From Proales similis (Eukaryota > Rotifera > Eurotatoria > Ploima > Proalidae): DNA of 64,000 bases. Each line of letters begins with the position of its first letter. Position 1 is the stretch's first letter. The notes below the pieces were generated by a model that saw only the letters and a list, made by a program, of their open reading frames with translations, was not told where the DNA came from and made no database searches. Below are positions 1 through 12,786 of this stretch, piece by piece. The stretch is from positions 496,001 to 560,000 of the forward strand of contig JAGVRJ010000009.1 of the NCBI GenBank assembly GCA_019059635.1, given 5' to 3'. The position numbers were made by a program, and so were the translations under genes.

Positions 1-257
1 GTCGCCATCTTTTGACTCATGCCCACGCACAGCTCTACTCGCCTCCTAATCTAAATCACATGACTCAGATTATATGTTGAGCATTTTGTTGTTGATGCTC
101 TGGCCCTCATGTCTATAGCGCTCGAGTCAACGTAAAGACAAGTTTGCGAGTTTTAGAATTTGCAACTAAGCGAACCAGTCGCCGTGCAGCCAAAGTAGGA
201 GGACGTTCCCAAAGACAAGCTTACAATCTAATCTAAACAGCTGACTGACACGCCAGA

Positions 258-1091
258 ATGTCAAACGATCCCAACAGTCAAAAGTTGGACTACGCATTGG
301 ACCTGATGCGCCGACTGCCTCCGCAGCAGATCGAAAAGAATCTGACCAGCCTGATTGACTTGGTGCCAGATCTGACCGAAGACTTGTTGAGCGCCATAGA
401 CCAGCCGCTCAAAGTGGCACGCGACAAGAGCATAGGCAAAGACTATTTGCTCTGCGACTACAATCGAGACGGTGACTCGTATCGCTCGCCGTGGAGCAAC
501 CAGTACGATCCGCCGTTCGAGGACGGCATCCAGCCGTCAGACCGCCTTCGAAAGCTGGAGGTCGAGGCCAACTCGGCGTTTGAGCAGTACCGCGAAATGT
601 ACTTCGAAGGCGGCGTGTCTTCGGTCTACTTCTGGGACAATGACTACGGCTTTGCGGGCGTGATTCTAATCAAGAAGGCAGGCGACGGCAATAGCACCAA
701 AATAAAAGGCTGCTGGGACTCGATTCACGTGATTGAAGTGCAAGAGAGAGCCAACAGCAGCAAGGTGCACTACAAGCTCACGTCGACAGTCATGCTCTGG
801 CTGCAGACAAACAAACAGGACTCGGGCATGATGAATTTGGGCGGCTCGTTGATGAGACAAAAAGAGCAGGACGCGTCGCTGAATGACTCGACTCACATAG
901 GCAACATCGGTCGATTGGTCGAGGAGATGGAGAATCAGATTCGGCATTCTTTAAACACAATTTACTTCGACAAGACAAAGAGTATTCTAAACAGTCTCCG
1001 CTCGCCAGTAGACGCCGACGAAAAGGCCAAGCGAGAAGCGCTCAAGGGCGAGCTCATGTCCAAAGTGCCTGGTAGACAGTCAAGCGAGTAG
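258..1091 (+). CDS. CAPZB: F-actin-capping protein subunit beta (CapZ beta)
   Basis: A 277-residue protein, the usual length of the family, encoded in one uninterrupted exon. The N-terminal [19 protein letters not shown], the [20 protein letters not shown] stretch, the [16 protein letters not shown] strand and the [17 protein letters not shown] helix are hallmarks of CapZ beta. With the alpha subunit it forms the heterodimer that caps actin barbed ends, controlling filament growth in the cortex and at muscle Z-discs. The start is the first in-frame ATG, one base after a CAG that could be a splice acceptor, so a 5' UTR intron or trans-splicing is possible. The lack of coding introns is unusual for this normally intron-containing gene. 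Its partner alpha subunit is not in the window. Confidence 0.97.
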   Translation: MSNDPNSQKLDYALDLMRRLPPQQIEKNLTSLIDLVPDLTEDLLSAIDQPLKVARDKSIGKDYLLCDYNRDGDSYRSPWSNQYDPPFEDGIQPSDRLRKLEVEANSAFEQYREMYFEGGVSSVYFWDNDYGFAGVILIKKAGDGNSTKIKGCWDSIHVIEVQERANSSKVHYKLTSTVMLWLQTNKQDSGMMNLGGSLMRQKEQDASLNDSTHIGNIGRLVEEMENQIRHSLNTIYFDKTKSILNSLRSPVDADEKAKREALKGELMSKVPGRQSSE

Positions 1092-1128
1092 ACCGACGTC
1101 GCTTGGATCCCAACGACACTCAAACCCA

Positions 1129-1148
1129 ACACACACACACACACACAC
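1129..1148. repeat. (AC)n microsatellite
   Basis: About ten AC units in the putative CapZ beta 3' UTR. Confidence 0.9.
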
Positions 1149-1599
1149 CCGCCTTTTGTCTTTTATCACTCTTTTCGTTCATTTTGCGTCGGCCGCCAGA
1201 GATTCAAATACAATTTAGCGATTGACTTGCAAATTTTACTAATAATCGGCTCGCTCGTTCTCTAAGCCAGTGGCAGTCGACTCTTCCTCTATATTGATTT
1301 GCGTTCGAATCACTCGCCAAATTATTTACACACAAACGTGAAACCTAAAGCTGTGCTCGACCAGCAGCCGATTCTATTCGATTGACAAGCGAGATTGCAG
1401 TCAAGGCCACGTCTTTGACGAGATGGTCATTGATGCCAGCCACTAAAATCTTTGTCTGCCGGTCAGCTTAATCAAACATCTGCTCTGATTTTCTTTGAGT
1501 AGAATTTCAATTTTGATTTCTATATATCGCATTCGTTTGTTCTTATTCTGCTCGAGTCGACACGCGAAACTGCTATTTATTTTTGCTAAAATTCATGCG

Positions 1600-1605
1600 A
1601 ATAAA
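1600..1605 (+). terminator. AATAAA poly(A) signal of the CapZ beta gene
   Basis: Canonical hexamer about 510 nt after the CapZ beta stop codon; it implies a 3' UTR of roughly half a kilobase that contains the CA repeat at 1129-1148. Confidence 0.6.
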
Positions 1606-4070
1606 ATCTGAAAGTAACGGCGGTGAACATTGATGGGACTCAAGTCAGTCTCAACTCAAAGACCAATTGCAATTCAAGACAGGGGACTAATCAAGTGAAA
1701 AGGCAGCAACAGCGACTTGCAGCTCCATTCTAATTGAGCCAAGGAGCGCTTATCCACATCTGCAAATTTTGGAGTGGATCGTCTACTCGAATAAAAGAAA
1801 TCATCAATAAGGGCACCGACGTCCGGGAATGTTCGCTTTTCACGCATCTCAGCCGAACGAAAAGCAAACAAGACATGGAATTCGGGCCGATCTTCGATAT
1901 CAAGCCGGCATGCGGCTTTTTTTGCTTGCTTTCTCTATCTTTCTCTGCGATTCACTATCGTCTATCTGACTGCTTCTCTCTTTGCTCATGGGCCACACAC
2001 GACTCTGGTGAGAGATGCACTTAAGCGGGTCAAGTCGCCGCCGTTGCTCATCGCGCTTATCCCCCGGTTTATATTATTTTAGCGGATATTTCATGCGACA
2101 ATTGCTGGATGAAATATGCTCTTTTGATTCGCGTGGGCTCGCTTGCAAAAGTGTTACTTTATTGATTTTCCCGTTTCCTTTCCATTCGGTCGCAGTCTAT
2201 GCATTTATGGCTTTAGGGCTTAATGCCATTCCGGTTTCTAATTGAGCGCCAACTTAAAAAAAAATCCCCCTCCTCTTCGTTCATGCATACTTAATTCTTT
2301 TTTCTGTTGGCTGCTGAAATACTTCGTCTCCTGATTTCCGTTCGGCCATTTCACATTCGCTCAAAGTAGGCAATTATTCGACTGCTGGCCAACTTGTTCC
2401 GAACGCGTTCATCTGCATGTAATCGCAGACGAATAGGAGAATGCCGATCCGCCGTTGCTTGATTGACAAGGATCAAATGGATCTCTTTCGTTCGATTGCA
2501 TGTTTGTTAGAGCCTCGGCTTGTAACTGACTGTGGTGTGCGTTGCTCAATTACTCCTAGCTCGCTATCATCCTCATCGCATGTGTGTGCGTGTGTCTGTA
2601 TGCGTGTATGTGTGCACGGCTTGTGGCAGACACAGGCCTGTTTACCAGATAAAGAAAGAGCTTTTATAGAACTGCAATAAAAATTGGAGAACGAAAACAA
2701 ACGAAATGAATCTAAATAAACTTGAAAGCTGCCTGGTTCGTCAGTTTTCTTGTTTGTTTTTTCGCTTTAGAGTTCGCCTGATTGATCGACGAACGTTCAA
2801 CTGTTTACGTTCGTGCACTCCTTCAGCAATGAGAGAACAAGTCGAACAGGGCGAGAGGGCGAAAGAATAGAGCGAGAGCGAGAGAAAGCTAGAAGAGTGA
2901 GAAATTGAACAAGTCGGATAGTGCGGCTCCGTTGACGTTAACCAAGTAAAAGCGAATAGCAGCATTCTGGTCGCGCCTGCTCGATTCAGGCAAAGATTGC
3001 TTGAGCGAGCTGCTCGACTGAGGCCCGGTTATTTGCCGCGTAGCCTCATTTCATCATCGGCAGCAGCATCATCTAGCTGATGCAAATGCGAGCGCCAGTA
3101 GCAAAGCAGACTGCCCTAAAGGCCATTTAATCTGTTGATTGATATTTTGTTGTTGTAAATAAAATTAAAGCAATTCACTGCACTGCATTCAATCAATCAA
3201 TTTAATTATTTCATCAGGCTTGTAAGCATTCGGATCGAGCCACTTTGATAGCCCCTGATTAAGAGAAGGCGGATAAGGGGAGGCCGAGAGGACGGCAGTC
3301 GATTCCAGTTCGTCTCTCAGCATCCTGTAAAACAGCATCGTCTGCCCTCTTTTCCTACTTCCCCGCATTCGTTCGCCTCTTTCAGTCGGCTTTGCGTCTG
3401 TGCGCCCGTTTGTGGCGTACAAACACGCACTCGCTCTCTAGCTGCTTCTTTTATCTGGCCTGGACAATTAGCGTTCACTGATATCCACTCAGATTGATTG
3501 GGCTCCTTACTCGCTCTTCCATGTCTGTGCGTGCTCGTTAATTTCTTTTTGTTGCCGAGCAGTTGTCGATAGAGACATTCTGTGCTCCATCTCGCTCTGA
3601 TCTAATCGATTAATTCGACACAAAGAGAGACGGCGAAGAAGAGGAAGCCAGCTCAGCGATCTTGCAATCGCATTCGTCATTTACAGCCTCTCAAACACGA
3701 TTGTGGCAGACTGCACGAACCCTTTGCCAGCAACATGTGTTGGCGAGCAGGATCGACATATTTATTCAAGTCGGCAACCATGTGCGGCATCCACACACAA
3801 ATGCATCTCATTATCGATTCGATTGACGTCTCTTTCAAGCCTTCAAAGGCATCGACCAGAATCTATAAATAACAAATTGATGATACATTTCTCTGCCTCC
3901 TCAGCTCTAATCTTTTCCTGTATTCACTTTTGCTTGGCATATTTCAAGCGCAGAGCGCGTCTCTCTGAACGAGACTCAAACAACTTCGGTTGCTAGGGCT
4001 TTTCACTTGGCGTCTATTACCAATCGCTTGACTTCCGTGAATGTTTTCTTACTTGGCATTCATCGTCAGC

Positions 4071-4091
4071 GTCGTCGTCGTCGTCGTCGTT
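4071..4091. repeat. (GTC)n trinucleotide repeat
   Basis: Seven near-perfect GTC/CGT units, in non-coding sequence. Confidence 0.85.
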
Positions 4092-4616
4092 GAATTGCCA
4101 GTCGCGTGTGGTTTTGAATTAAAACAAATTGTTTACGATCAAGGGACAAAGGAAAGCGTCAGGTAGATCACGATCACATTGAGCGTTTTGAGCGAATCAA
4201 GAGGAAACGTAATGAGAAGGCAGCAATTAAAGTGAGAAAGAACAAGCTCGTAAACGAGTGAGTGAGCCCAACTGGCAAAGTTCTGTCTCAGAGCAGAGAG
4301 GCAACCAAGAGTGGCCGGCGCAAGGCAGAGAGAGAGAAAGGAACGGCAGCATTCGGAAGTCATTAAGAAGACCTTTTTTCGGCTGAGGTTAGTTGAGCTA
4401 ATAACTCGTTCGCTCGTTCGGTGTATGTGTTTATGTGGCTCAGATTTATATAATGAACAACTCAAAGTTTTGAATGACGGCTTCGATCGCTTCGCAATCG
4501 ATCCAAGTTAGCCAGCGAACAAAAACCTAAGAAAATAAACAAATTAAGGCAAAGAGGGAGTGAGCAAGAGCAAGGAAAAAGCGTTTTACTGAGACTCTAG
4601 GCTGAGAGCCTGCCCC

Positions 4617-4680
4617 AGAGAGTGAGTGAGAGTGAGAGTGAGAGAGAGAGAGCGAGAGAAAGAGAGAGAGAGAGAAAAGA
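4617..4680. repeat. (GA)n-rich simple repeat
   Basis: About 60 nt of almost pure GAGA/GTGA purine sequence with few interruptions. Confidence 0.85.
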
Positions 4681-5757
4681 GAACAGCTTGAAGTAGCTGA
4701 GGCTTAACTTGAGCTAGCGCAGGGTGGCAAAGCTCAGAGCAGCAAGGTGCCGCTTTTTACGCTTCAACTTTTAACTCACGTCTGCCTGACTGACCAAATT
4801 GATTTCTTATTAAACAGTGCCAGACATACGCCGATCTAACGAATGGATCGTCTGAGCGCTTTATTGTGCGAGAATCAATCGCTTCAGTGAGTTCACTCAT
4901 TCAGCTTTAGTTGAAGCGTTAGACGAACGAGCAGGCATTAGTTTGACATCTGTTTGAGCTAATTCGATCGATTTGAGACGCATTCCTGTCCAAATCGCTT
5001 CATATCCGCTTGCTTGTCTTCTTCTGCCCGAGACATGGATATAAACAACCTTTTTCCCTCTTTCTCACTCTCTCTCTCTCTTCAATTTTTGCCGCCTCAA
5101 GTTCAACCTGTGCACTGATTTGCTTTGTTTGTGTGTTGCTGGAACGCTCGAGGCGGACCGAGCTCTGGCGCATGGATGAGTGTCGGCTCAGAGTCTCGAC
5201 AGCCCTGCCACACGACAAGCGCTCGCCGTTGTTGTTGTCGTTGCGATCGCTCTGCTCGGCGTGTGTTTATGACAGTTTTATTCTCGGAAGCAGGCAAGCT
5301 TCAAACGTCAATTTCAATTGGTTGCGAGCGAGTAAAGCTCTTCTAATCAAACAAGCGGATCGAAGCAAACAGCTGCAACAGAAACGCACCAAGCGACCGA
5401 GCGGCTGATGATGAGCCAGCCCGTTTGAATATGCCAGTGTTTGAATGAGAGGAGGGCGAGAGAGATTCTCATTCATCGTCACATAGAGGTCAGCAAACAA
5501 AAGATGACACGATACGCGCTTTAGGCGTAGACCGGTGCCACTCTCTGACCTACAATGGCGACGCGTTCAGATTTCTATAATGCGCCTCTTGTTTTGCTTT
5601 AATTTTTGTTTAAATTTCGCCCTGTCCCTAATCCTTGCCTGCGCTCATGATCATCTCGTGGGACAGCTAGTCATCGTGCTCATCATCATACTCGCTCGCT
5701 CAACTCTTCTGCTTGCCAGATTAAATTGTTTGGTGTGCGCTCAACGCATTTGTATGA

Positions 5758-5776
5758 CACACACACACACACACAT
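5758..5776. repeat. (AC)n microsatellite
   Basis: Eight to nine AC units in non-coding sequence. Confidence 0.85.
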
Positions 5777-8738
5777 ACAAACTAGATTCGAAAATTATTG
5801 ACTGATTGACTGAAACCTAAGCCGCTCTCTGTCCCGATTGGGCTATTCGGTGCGATTGGCGTTTGCTCGATCTGCGTCGCCTCATTTGTAATCATTATTC
5901 TCATGTATTTATCATTCGCTCATTTATACCCACGAGCATTGTTGAACGAGGCCGCTTTGTGGGGAAAGGAGACAAAGACAGGCGGCTCTCAGTCAGTCAG
6001 GAAGGCCTGCCTCATTCAGCCAGCCAGCAAGCCATTGAGCGAACGATTGACGATTACCAGTCGATCGAGCGTGCAGGCAATATCCATTCGGAACTCGAGT
6101 CTTAAGAACACAAGCATCGTCTAAATGGCAATCGGACCACTTTTGATTAACATTTCAGTTGTAATTCATTAATGTTATCATCGACGCCGATTTTCAGCCA
6201 CAACAACCGTCCCAGACACGATCGTCTATTTTGCGGGTTTTCTTTTTCCGCAGCGTTTCTCTCTTCCATCTGCTCTGCTTGCTCGAAAATTATTTTCCGG
6301 TGACGTTTCAAGTCACTTGATTTTGGCCTGTGCGCTTGTGTGCGTTTCCATTTGATTTGAAACTTCTCAGGTCTACTTCTTCTTCTTCAATGAACCGCCA
6401 TCAATGAGAAGCATTAAAATAATTATTCAGGTTTTATATTATTCAAACAAACCGAGCGAGAGAGAGAGAGTAAGAAGGAAAAATAGAAACAAGTAAATGC
6501 GAGCAGGCGACTAACGCCGAAATATTTAAATGGTTGTTGCCGAGCGTTTAAGTTACGATGACTACTTTAAAACCTGCTAATTCGTCGTTGCGCATTTAAT
6601 CGAACGAAGAAACAACGACGGGCGGCGGTTTGGAAGCGACCGCCATTCTTCTTCTTCTTGTAAACAGTTTCGCTCTAAACCAACTAATGGAGCCAAATAA
6701 AACAATTAAGGAGCGGAGAGGGCCGTGAATGGTGGCAGCAACAGCCAGAGCTCGCTGCGTTGAGACGATGCATGATTTGGAGAGCGCAGGCAGCCAAGCC
6801 ACTTGAGCGATACGTTTGAAGCCCGCTAAAGAAATTAATTTAATTCTTGAAATCTAATATGCCGAGCATCAAGATAGACTAGCAATAGAGAGAGAGAGAG
6901 CAATAGAGAGAGAGAGCGGGAGAAAGAAAGGAGGAGAAGGCGAGCGGCGAGTGTAGTCGACTCACGCTCGATCTAGGGTTTCACATCCCATTTTTGCGTG
7001 TGAACTCATTCGAGTAGCGGCGGCTTGGCTTTAAGAATGCATGCGTCCGCTCTCTCCTCACCTACATCATCGTCGTCATCATCATCATCGCCGTGCTCAT
7101 AGTCATGCTCACCACCGCTGTGGTCATGGTCGTCTGCTCGCTGTTCTCTTTTGGTCGTCTTCAATCGACCAGCACACACACACACGCGCACTCGTCTTTT
7201 GTTTAATTTCACGCTCCTCGACCTATTCGGGCCGTGTCTTTTAATCACATTCATTCGACCGCTAACCTAAAATGCATTCAGATTGAACTCTGAAATTTAT
7301 TTCTCCCATTCTATTTTGTCTCACTTCTTGTTCTCTCTTTGCTGCTCGAGCTCTTTCGGGCTGTATTCAGTGCAGTCGCCGATTGTTTTTCACCGCTGGC
7401 ACTTGAATTGTGCTATTTGCGAATATAAGCGCCAGTAGCCAACTCCAGCTGTTTTTCATGCACGGGCGTCTAATTTTTAGTGTCGCCGCCGGTCTCAGAA
7501 ATCAATCTAACAATTGGCCTGTGAGCACCGATCTTGACCGTCCGTTTGATTGCTGCTTGTAGTGCTCCGTTTTCATCTCAAGCCTACAGCGAATTTGATA
7601 TTCTCTAAGCGAACCTCAATTAAATTCGAGTCGATAGGTCGTGCCCAACTGGTGGTCGATTTGTTCATCGTCCGGCCCTAATGGCTGGTTATCGGCAGCG
7701 TCATTGAAGTCACAAAAGCCTTTTCTCTCGTTTTTTTATTTTTCTCCTTCTTCACTTATTCTACTCGATCGGGTCGCGATAGAACTTTAACTTTAAATGG
7801 ACTCGAGGCGACTACTAGACTAAATTGTTTCTCATTTTGGAGAAACGAAAATATTCGCCGACAACGCCAATGCGAACCCGCCTAGTACAAGAAGTGAGAA
7901 ATGCGACAATAGAGTCGAATTGAGGCGGTAAGCAGCAGCAGCAGAGGCAGTGGCAGCAATTTCAGCAACGAGCTTCTAAATTAGATCGCTAAGTGCATTG
8001 ACGTACGTCGCTAACTGATTTTTCGCCTGGGCACTAGTAAGCGAGACAAAAAAATGCATCGAGCGCGCTCCAGTTTAGAAACCAAATTAATGGCGCCTGA
8101 GTGAGCGAATCAAATGGCTGGAAAAGAGGTATTCGCTGCCGGCAATTATCGAACCGCCGCTTTAAACTCCTGCAACAATGGCCCACAATTAAATAAAATA
8201 GGCGCATTTCAGCCAGCGAGCAATAATGACGATGAATTTATTTGAAGCTTGCAAGAGAAGCGCGAAAATATTATAAGAAAAGAACGAGAAGCGTTTAACC
8301 AGTGTGAATGTGTTAATGTGTGTGTGTGGAGAGCGCGATCGCTACCGCTGCGAGCGCGCCCGACTGGCTGGCAACAAAGCAAATGCGACGACGCACAAAT
8401 CGATGCGGACCGGATTTGCCGGCGTGCGCTTAGCGCTCGGCATGATTGTGCATTTAGCGAGCAATGATTCCCTATTTTTGCCTCCTCTGATTTGGCTCTG
8501 GCCTGGCCCCGCTCTCATTCTCTTCATTCCCTCCCTCTCTCTCTCTCTCTGGCCTTTTCCCATCGTTCAATCAAAATGAACAAAATTTTCAAGTCACTTT
8601 TCCAAGCAGATTGCTGAGCTCCATGTTCTCGCTTTTTTCCATAGCAAATCTTTTACTTTACGCTCATTTATGCTTTTTCTCCGCTCAGCCGAGTAGATAG
8701 ATGTCTTGGTCTTGTGTGTATTTAAATATTATTTGGAT

Positions 8739-8969
8739 ATGAACCAGAGCGCAACTAAATTGATGGGGCCAGTTGTGAATGTAAACAGCGCCGTTTCTCA
8801 CCTACAAACCGGACCAACGTGCTCAGTTCAAAGTCAAGCTCAGCGTTCGCAGTCAGTTCAGCATCATCTCCTCGGATCAGAAATGAATGGTCAGATAGGC
8901 GCTCTGGCATCCAGCCACGATAAGCGCAACGAAGCGTTTGAGAACGCAGCAATAATTGCAGCCGACGAG
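8739..8969 (+). CDS. Alternative first coding exon of the RBPMS/couch potato gene
   Basis: A 77-codon open segment that begins at ATG (MNQSATKLMG) and ends at codon GAG followed by a gtaaat donor in phase 0. The next RRM exon at 11260 starts in phase 0, so splicing would give ...[14 protein letters not shown], which resembles the acidic residues that precede the RRM in RBPMS proteins. The exon at 9900-10598 also ends in phase 0, so the two look like alternatives driven by separate promoters. The composition (Gln, Ser, Asn rich, low complexity) is like couch potato N-termini. If used, the protein would be about 293 residues. Support is donor site, phase and composition only. Confidence 0.55.
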
Positions 8970-9899
8970 GTAAATTTAGAAAGAGATGAGAACACAACAG
9001 CTCTGGTCCGACCACCAGATCGTCCACTCGCTCCTGTCTTGTTATCCAGGGCTTGGCTGTCAAGCACTTGTGGCACTTGCGGCACCTGTTTTCAATGCAA
9101 TATCATGCACAATCTGGCTTATCGCACGAGCAATCAAGTCGCTTCCCGACTCCACTTTGCCTATTAAAAACGCTTGATTAATCTGGAATCTGAATCTAAA
9201 TCTGGAATTCACTACATCCACTCATGCCAGGTGCCGATCCATCCCGCGTTCACGGTCGCGTTGCTTGGAATCGCTTGCTATCATATTATGTGATTTTTTT
9301 TATTCCATTTATTAATGCTCGTTTATCAGAATTTATCGAAATCTAATCGAATAACAGTTGACCGGATACGTGTGTGAGAGAGAGAGAGAATTGAATTAAA
9401 AGGTTCGCTTGTGATTATGCACGATTTAAAGGTAGCAGACGATGAAGATCACGATGATGACGGTGACGATCATGCTAACGGTGACGCTGCTGGCATTTAT
9501 CCATGAGCAGTGTGCAGCTAATCACATTCTAGTCTGGTATGAGCTCTTCGACTAAATGCTGGCTGTGATTCATATCGTTTCAGAAAGAGAGAAAGAGAGA
9601 GAGAGAGAGTGAGTGGGATCGTGAATCTTAGCGAAAGAAAGTGGGAGACCGGGAGAGGGCGAAATAGTTAATTGAGCAAGACACTAATGACAATTCGTTT
9701 AGCATTATTTTCTTCTTGTTGTTAGACAAACGCGTCTTGAGAGAGAAAGAAGAAGAAGAAGAGGAGGAGAGAGACAGAAAACGAGGCAAATTCTCTCCAC
9801 TTGAATGAACCAGCGAGCAACGTAAGAGCTGCTCAGACGACAATCGTCATCGACTAAACAAACAGCAGAAAACAAAGACGCGGACGAGCAAGACACAAA

Positions 9900-12193
9900 A
9901 TGGGAAAGTTTAATTTAGTCAACATGACCAATGCCAACTCGGTCGACAGCCAATATCATCAGATCATAAGTCAAAATCAGCACTATCAGTTGAGTCCGTC
10001 TGCTCTGTTGGCCTACTCGAACGGAGTGCCTTTGAACCAAGCAGGCGGCCACGTCTCGTCCACCATTCGAATGCAGTTGCCGCACTCGAATGCCAAACTG
10101 TACGCGCCCATACCAGCGTCTCTTGTTCAGAACAGCCGAACAGCCGCCGGTGTGCACAACGCCGCGTTGTTGACGGGCGCATCCAACTGCATTCAGCGCT
10201 TTGCTCAATCGTCCCACAACGCACTGCAAGCAGGATCCGTTACAAACCAAATTACGGGCAAACAGCAGCTGCCCAGCTCCTCGTCCTCCAATTCGCCCAA
10301 CTCGGCGTCTTCATATCACTCGTCAATGTCGCCCTCTGAATCGCCCGATCTGTCCAGTAAAGTAGAGGCGAAAATGGCCGATCACATAAAGCCACTCGAG
10401 AGCCAGGCAGCGACGCTCGCAACAGTGAATCGGATTGAGAATGAAGAGAAAATGCAAACGAAAAGTGGTGGGGAAGAGTTTGCCGACATGGATGAAACCG
10501 GACCTGGCAAAACGTTTGCCGGCAGCATGAATGAAGAAGACCTTAATGCGAACATGGCCTCTGTTGGCGACGATTGTGAAAAAGAAGAACAAAACAAGGT
10601 GAATATCTATTCATCTGCTCTAAACTAGGGCCATCTGATCATACTGCTAACCATCGTCCCATCATTGTGGCTGCAGGTGATCTTGATGACGGCCATCTCT
10701 GTCTATGCCTGTCTGTGTGTTTGAGTGTGAGAGAGTGATTATTTACCGAGGCCAGTATTTTACACTAGCCGTCTTCTTAATTCATCATTCATTCATCGTC
10801 TCATTTGTTTGAACAGCCCGATTGTCCACACAGACTCGTTTGCATATAAATGATTCTTTCACTCTCTCAATCTATTTGTCTTGCCATAAAAGGCTCATTC
10901 TCTGCTCGGACTCTATTCTATTGATCAAGTGTAGACTGCTTGCATGTTTGTCGCTTTTGTGTTGCTCTTCGTGCGCTTTTTCAAGTCCATTTGAAAGCAG
11001 ACGTTGCCAACTTGAGTGCAATGGACCAAGAGCTGGTTTGTGATTCTTCTTTCTCCTTTGTTCTTAATTGTTCGCAAACTTCCATTCTCGGCACCTAGAA
11101 GATCTAACAAAATGAGTCCATGGTCACTCGCTCACTCACTGACATTATCTTAACTGCTCTCTCTACTGTTCACTCTGAATTCTAAAACACACGGCCACAT
11201 GAGCATCTGCAAATCGACTGCTTTAACCTGCAAGCGAGCTAATAATTGTTTTTGAATAGGTTCGAACTCTGTTCGTCAGCGGACTGCCCATGGACGCCAA
11301 GCCACGTGAACTCTATCTTTTATTCAGAGCCTTCAAGGTAATTGATTCTAGCTGCCTAAAGTACGTTGGCATATCTAAAGCGCTCTCGCTTGAAGGGTTT
11401 CGAAGGCTCTCTGCTCAAGGTTACCAGTAAGAACGGAAAGAATCTATCGGTAAGCAGACATTCGCAAAATGGCAATAAACTGCTCTTGATTCAGTTTGAC
11501 GCTTAGCCGGTTGGTTTTGTGACTTTTTCCACTCGAAACGAGGCCGAAACAGCGAAGCAAGAATTGACCGTAAGTTGAGCACGGCTCTTGGTTGCATTGC
11601 ATTGCATTTCTCATTTGAATGCCAGGGTGTTCGATTTGATCCCGATTTGCCGCAAACACTTCGACTCGAGTTTGCAAAATCAAACACCAAAGTGCAAAAG
11701 CCCAAGCAGAGCGGCGCACAGTCACATCAACTAGCAGTCACTCGTGCAGCGTTGCCTTCAGCTCACACCACACTGATTCCGATAAATCGTATGTGCTCTG
11801 TCCAGTTTTTCTTCGTTTCGTCTCTAATGTTTGAAATCAAATACAGCCGAACAGCTCGGCTCGGGTGCGTTCTTTCAGACAAGCGCCGACGGAAATTGGC
11901 CGCCTCATTTGGCGTTTGATTTCGGCTCAACTGGAGTTCCCACTCTTATCTCTGCTGTCCACCCTGCTCATATTCAGGTGAGCCATTGCCTCAAGCTAAC
12001 GTCAAACGAACGTCAACACGCGCATCTCTAGACGCTCACGCACCAAATTCAAAACAACGGAAGAAACAGCGCGATAAATCAAAACCAAACGCTCACCAAC
12101 AGCAACCATCAGACGAGTCCGGCAGTTTACCACGTCGGTCTCGGACAATACGTGGGCGACCAGGAGCATTACGGCATATCCAGGACGTTCTGA
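9900..12193 (+). CDS. RBPMS/couch potato-type RNA-binding protein (7 exons)
   Basis: Exons 9900-10598, 11260-11337, 11396-11449, 11507-11569, 11626-11788, 11847-11977 and 12032-12193 join in phase to 449 residues. The single RRM spans exons 2-5: [20 protein letters not shown] (RNP2 side), [31 protein letters not shown] (RNP1 side) and [20 protein letters not shown]; these blocks closely follow RBPMS/couch potato/MEC-8. Family members bind tandem CAC motifs in RNA as dimers and regulate splicing and translation in muscle and neurons. The 233-residue first exon is Ser, Asn, Gln rich and disordered, ending in an acidic segment just before the RRM. The C-terminus is Asn/Gln/His rich. The ATG at 9900 is the first in the frame. 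An alternative first exon lies at 8739-8969. Intron 1 is 661 nt; the others are 40-60 nt. Confidence 0.93.
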
Positions 12194-12684
12194 GCCGACG
12201 CCTGATCCATTCAGTCTGATTGAGTCTGACCGATTCAGTCAGTTGATTTGGTCGCCACTTGTCGAATGTTGCCCTAGCAAACAGTTGAATGAAGCGGCCA
12301 ATCCGTCCTCTCCAAAAGCGTCTAAAATGCAAATCCAACGACTATACTCACTTGTCTCTGAGCAGACGGGCAGCAAGCAAACAATGCCTGGCGAGATTTA
12401 TATTCTACCACCGACTCACTGATTATTTGCTCCATCCAGTTTTTGGTCGTTTCACACACTTTGCCTACACAGATCTTATTTTCTCTCTAGAGTTTGTACT
12501 CATAAAAAAAAATAATTTTTCTATTCTATTTTCAAGCTGCGATTTCAGAATGAGAAAACAAGAACGCAAACAAATTCGTTTATTCGGTTTATTTGCTATT
12601 CAGACAATGATGATGAAAATTTTTTTTTTTGTTGTTGTTTTATTGTTTTCGCTGTTGTTATTGACGTAAGAATATTCTCGATCA

Positions 12685-12690
12685 AATAAA
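12685..12690 (+). terminator. AATAAA poly(A) signal of the RBPMS-like gene
   Basis: Hexamer 490 nt after the stop, followed by an A-rich run; less than 100 nt from the convergent minus-strand gene ending at 12787. Confidence 0.6.
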
Positions 12691-12786
12691 GTAGCGTGTA
12701 AGATTTAAAAAAAAAAAGACAATTGATAGTTTGCTAATCGAGTTCTAATTACAATATTCACACAAAGCTTGACAAGCATGTCGACG

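Larger units (their letters stand above)
1606..8738. other. Non-coding interval upstream of the RBPMS-like gene
   Basis: I find no open frame here with protein-like composition or good splice context. The stretch holds purine or pyrimidine runs (GA at 4617-4680, TC near 5063-5085, GA near 6886-6920), a CGT/GTC trinucleotide run (4071-4091), an AC run (5758-5776), and many ATTA, GATA and TTGATTGA type words. It may contain distal promoters, 5' UTR exons or enhancers of the RNA-binding-protein gene that follows, but nothing specific can be called. Confidence 0.5.

Noticed and set aside
5010-5408. 132-codon plus-strand open frame
   Set aside because: Lies across simple-sequence DNA, with no domain or splice context; overlapping open frames on the other strand are equally long.
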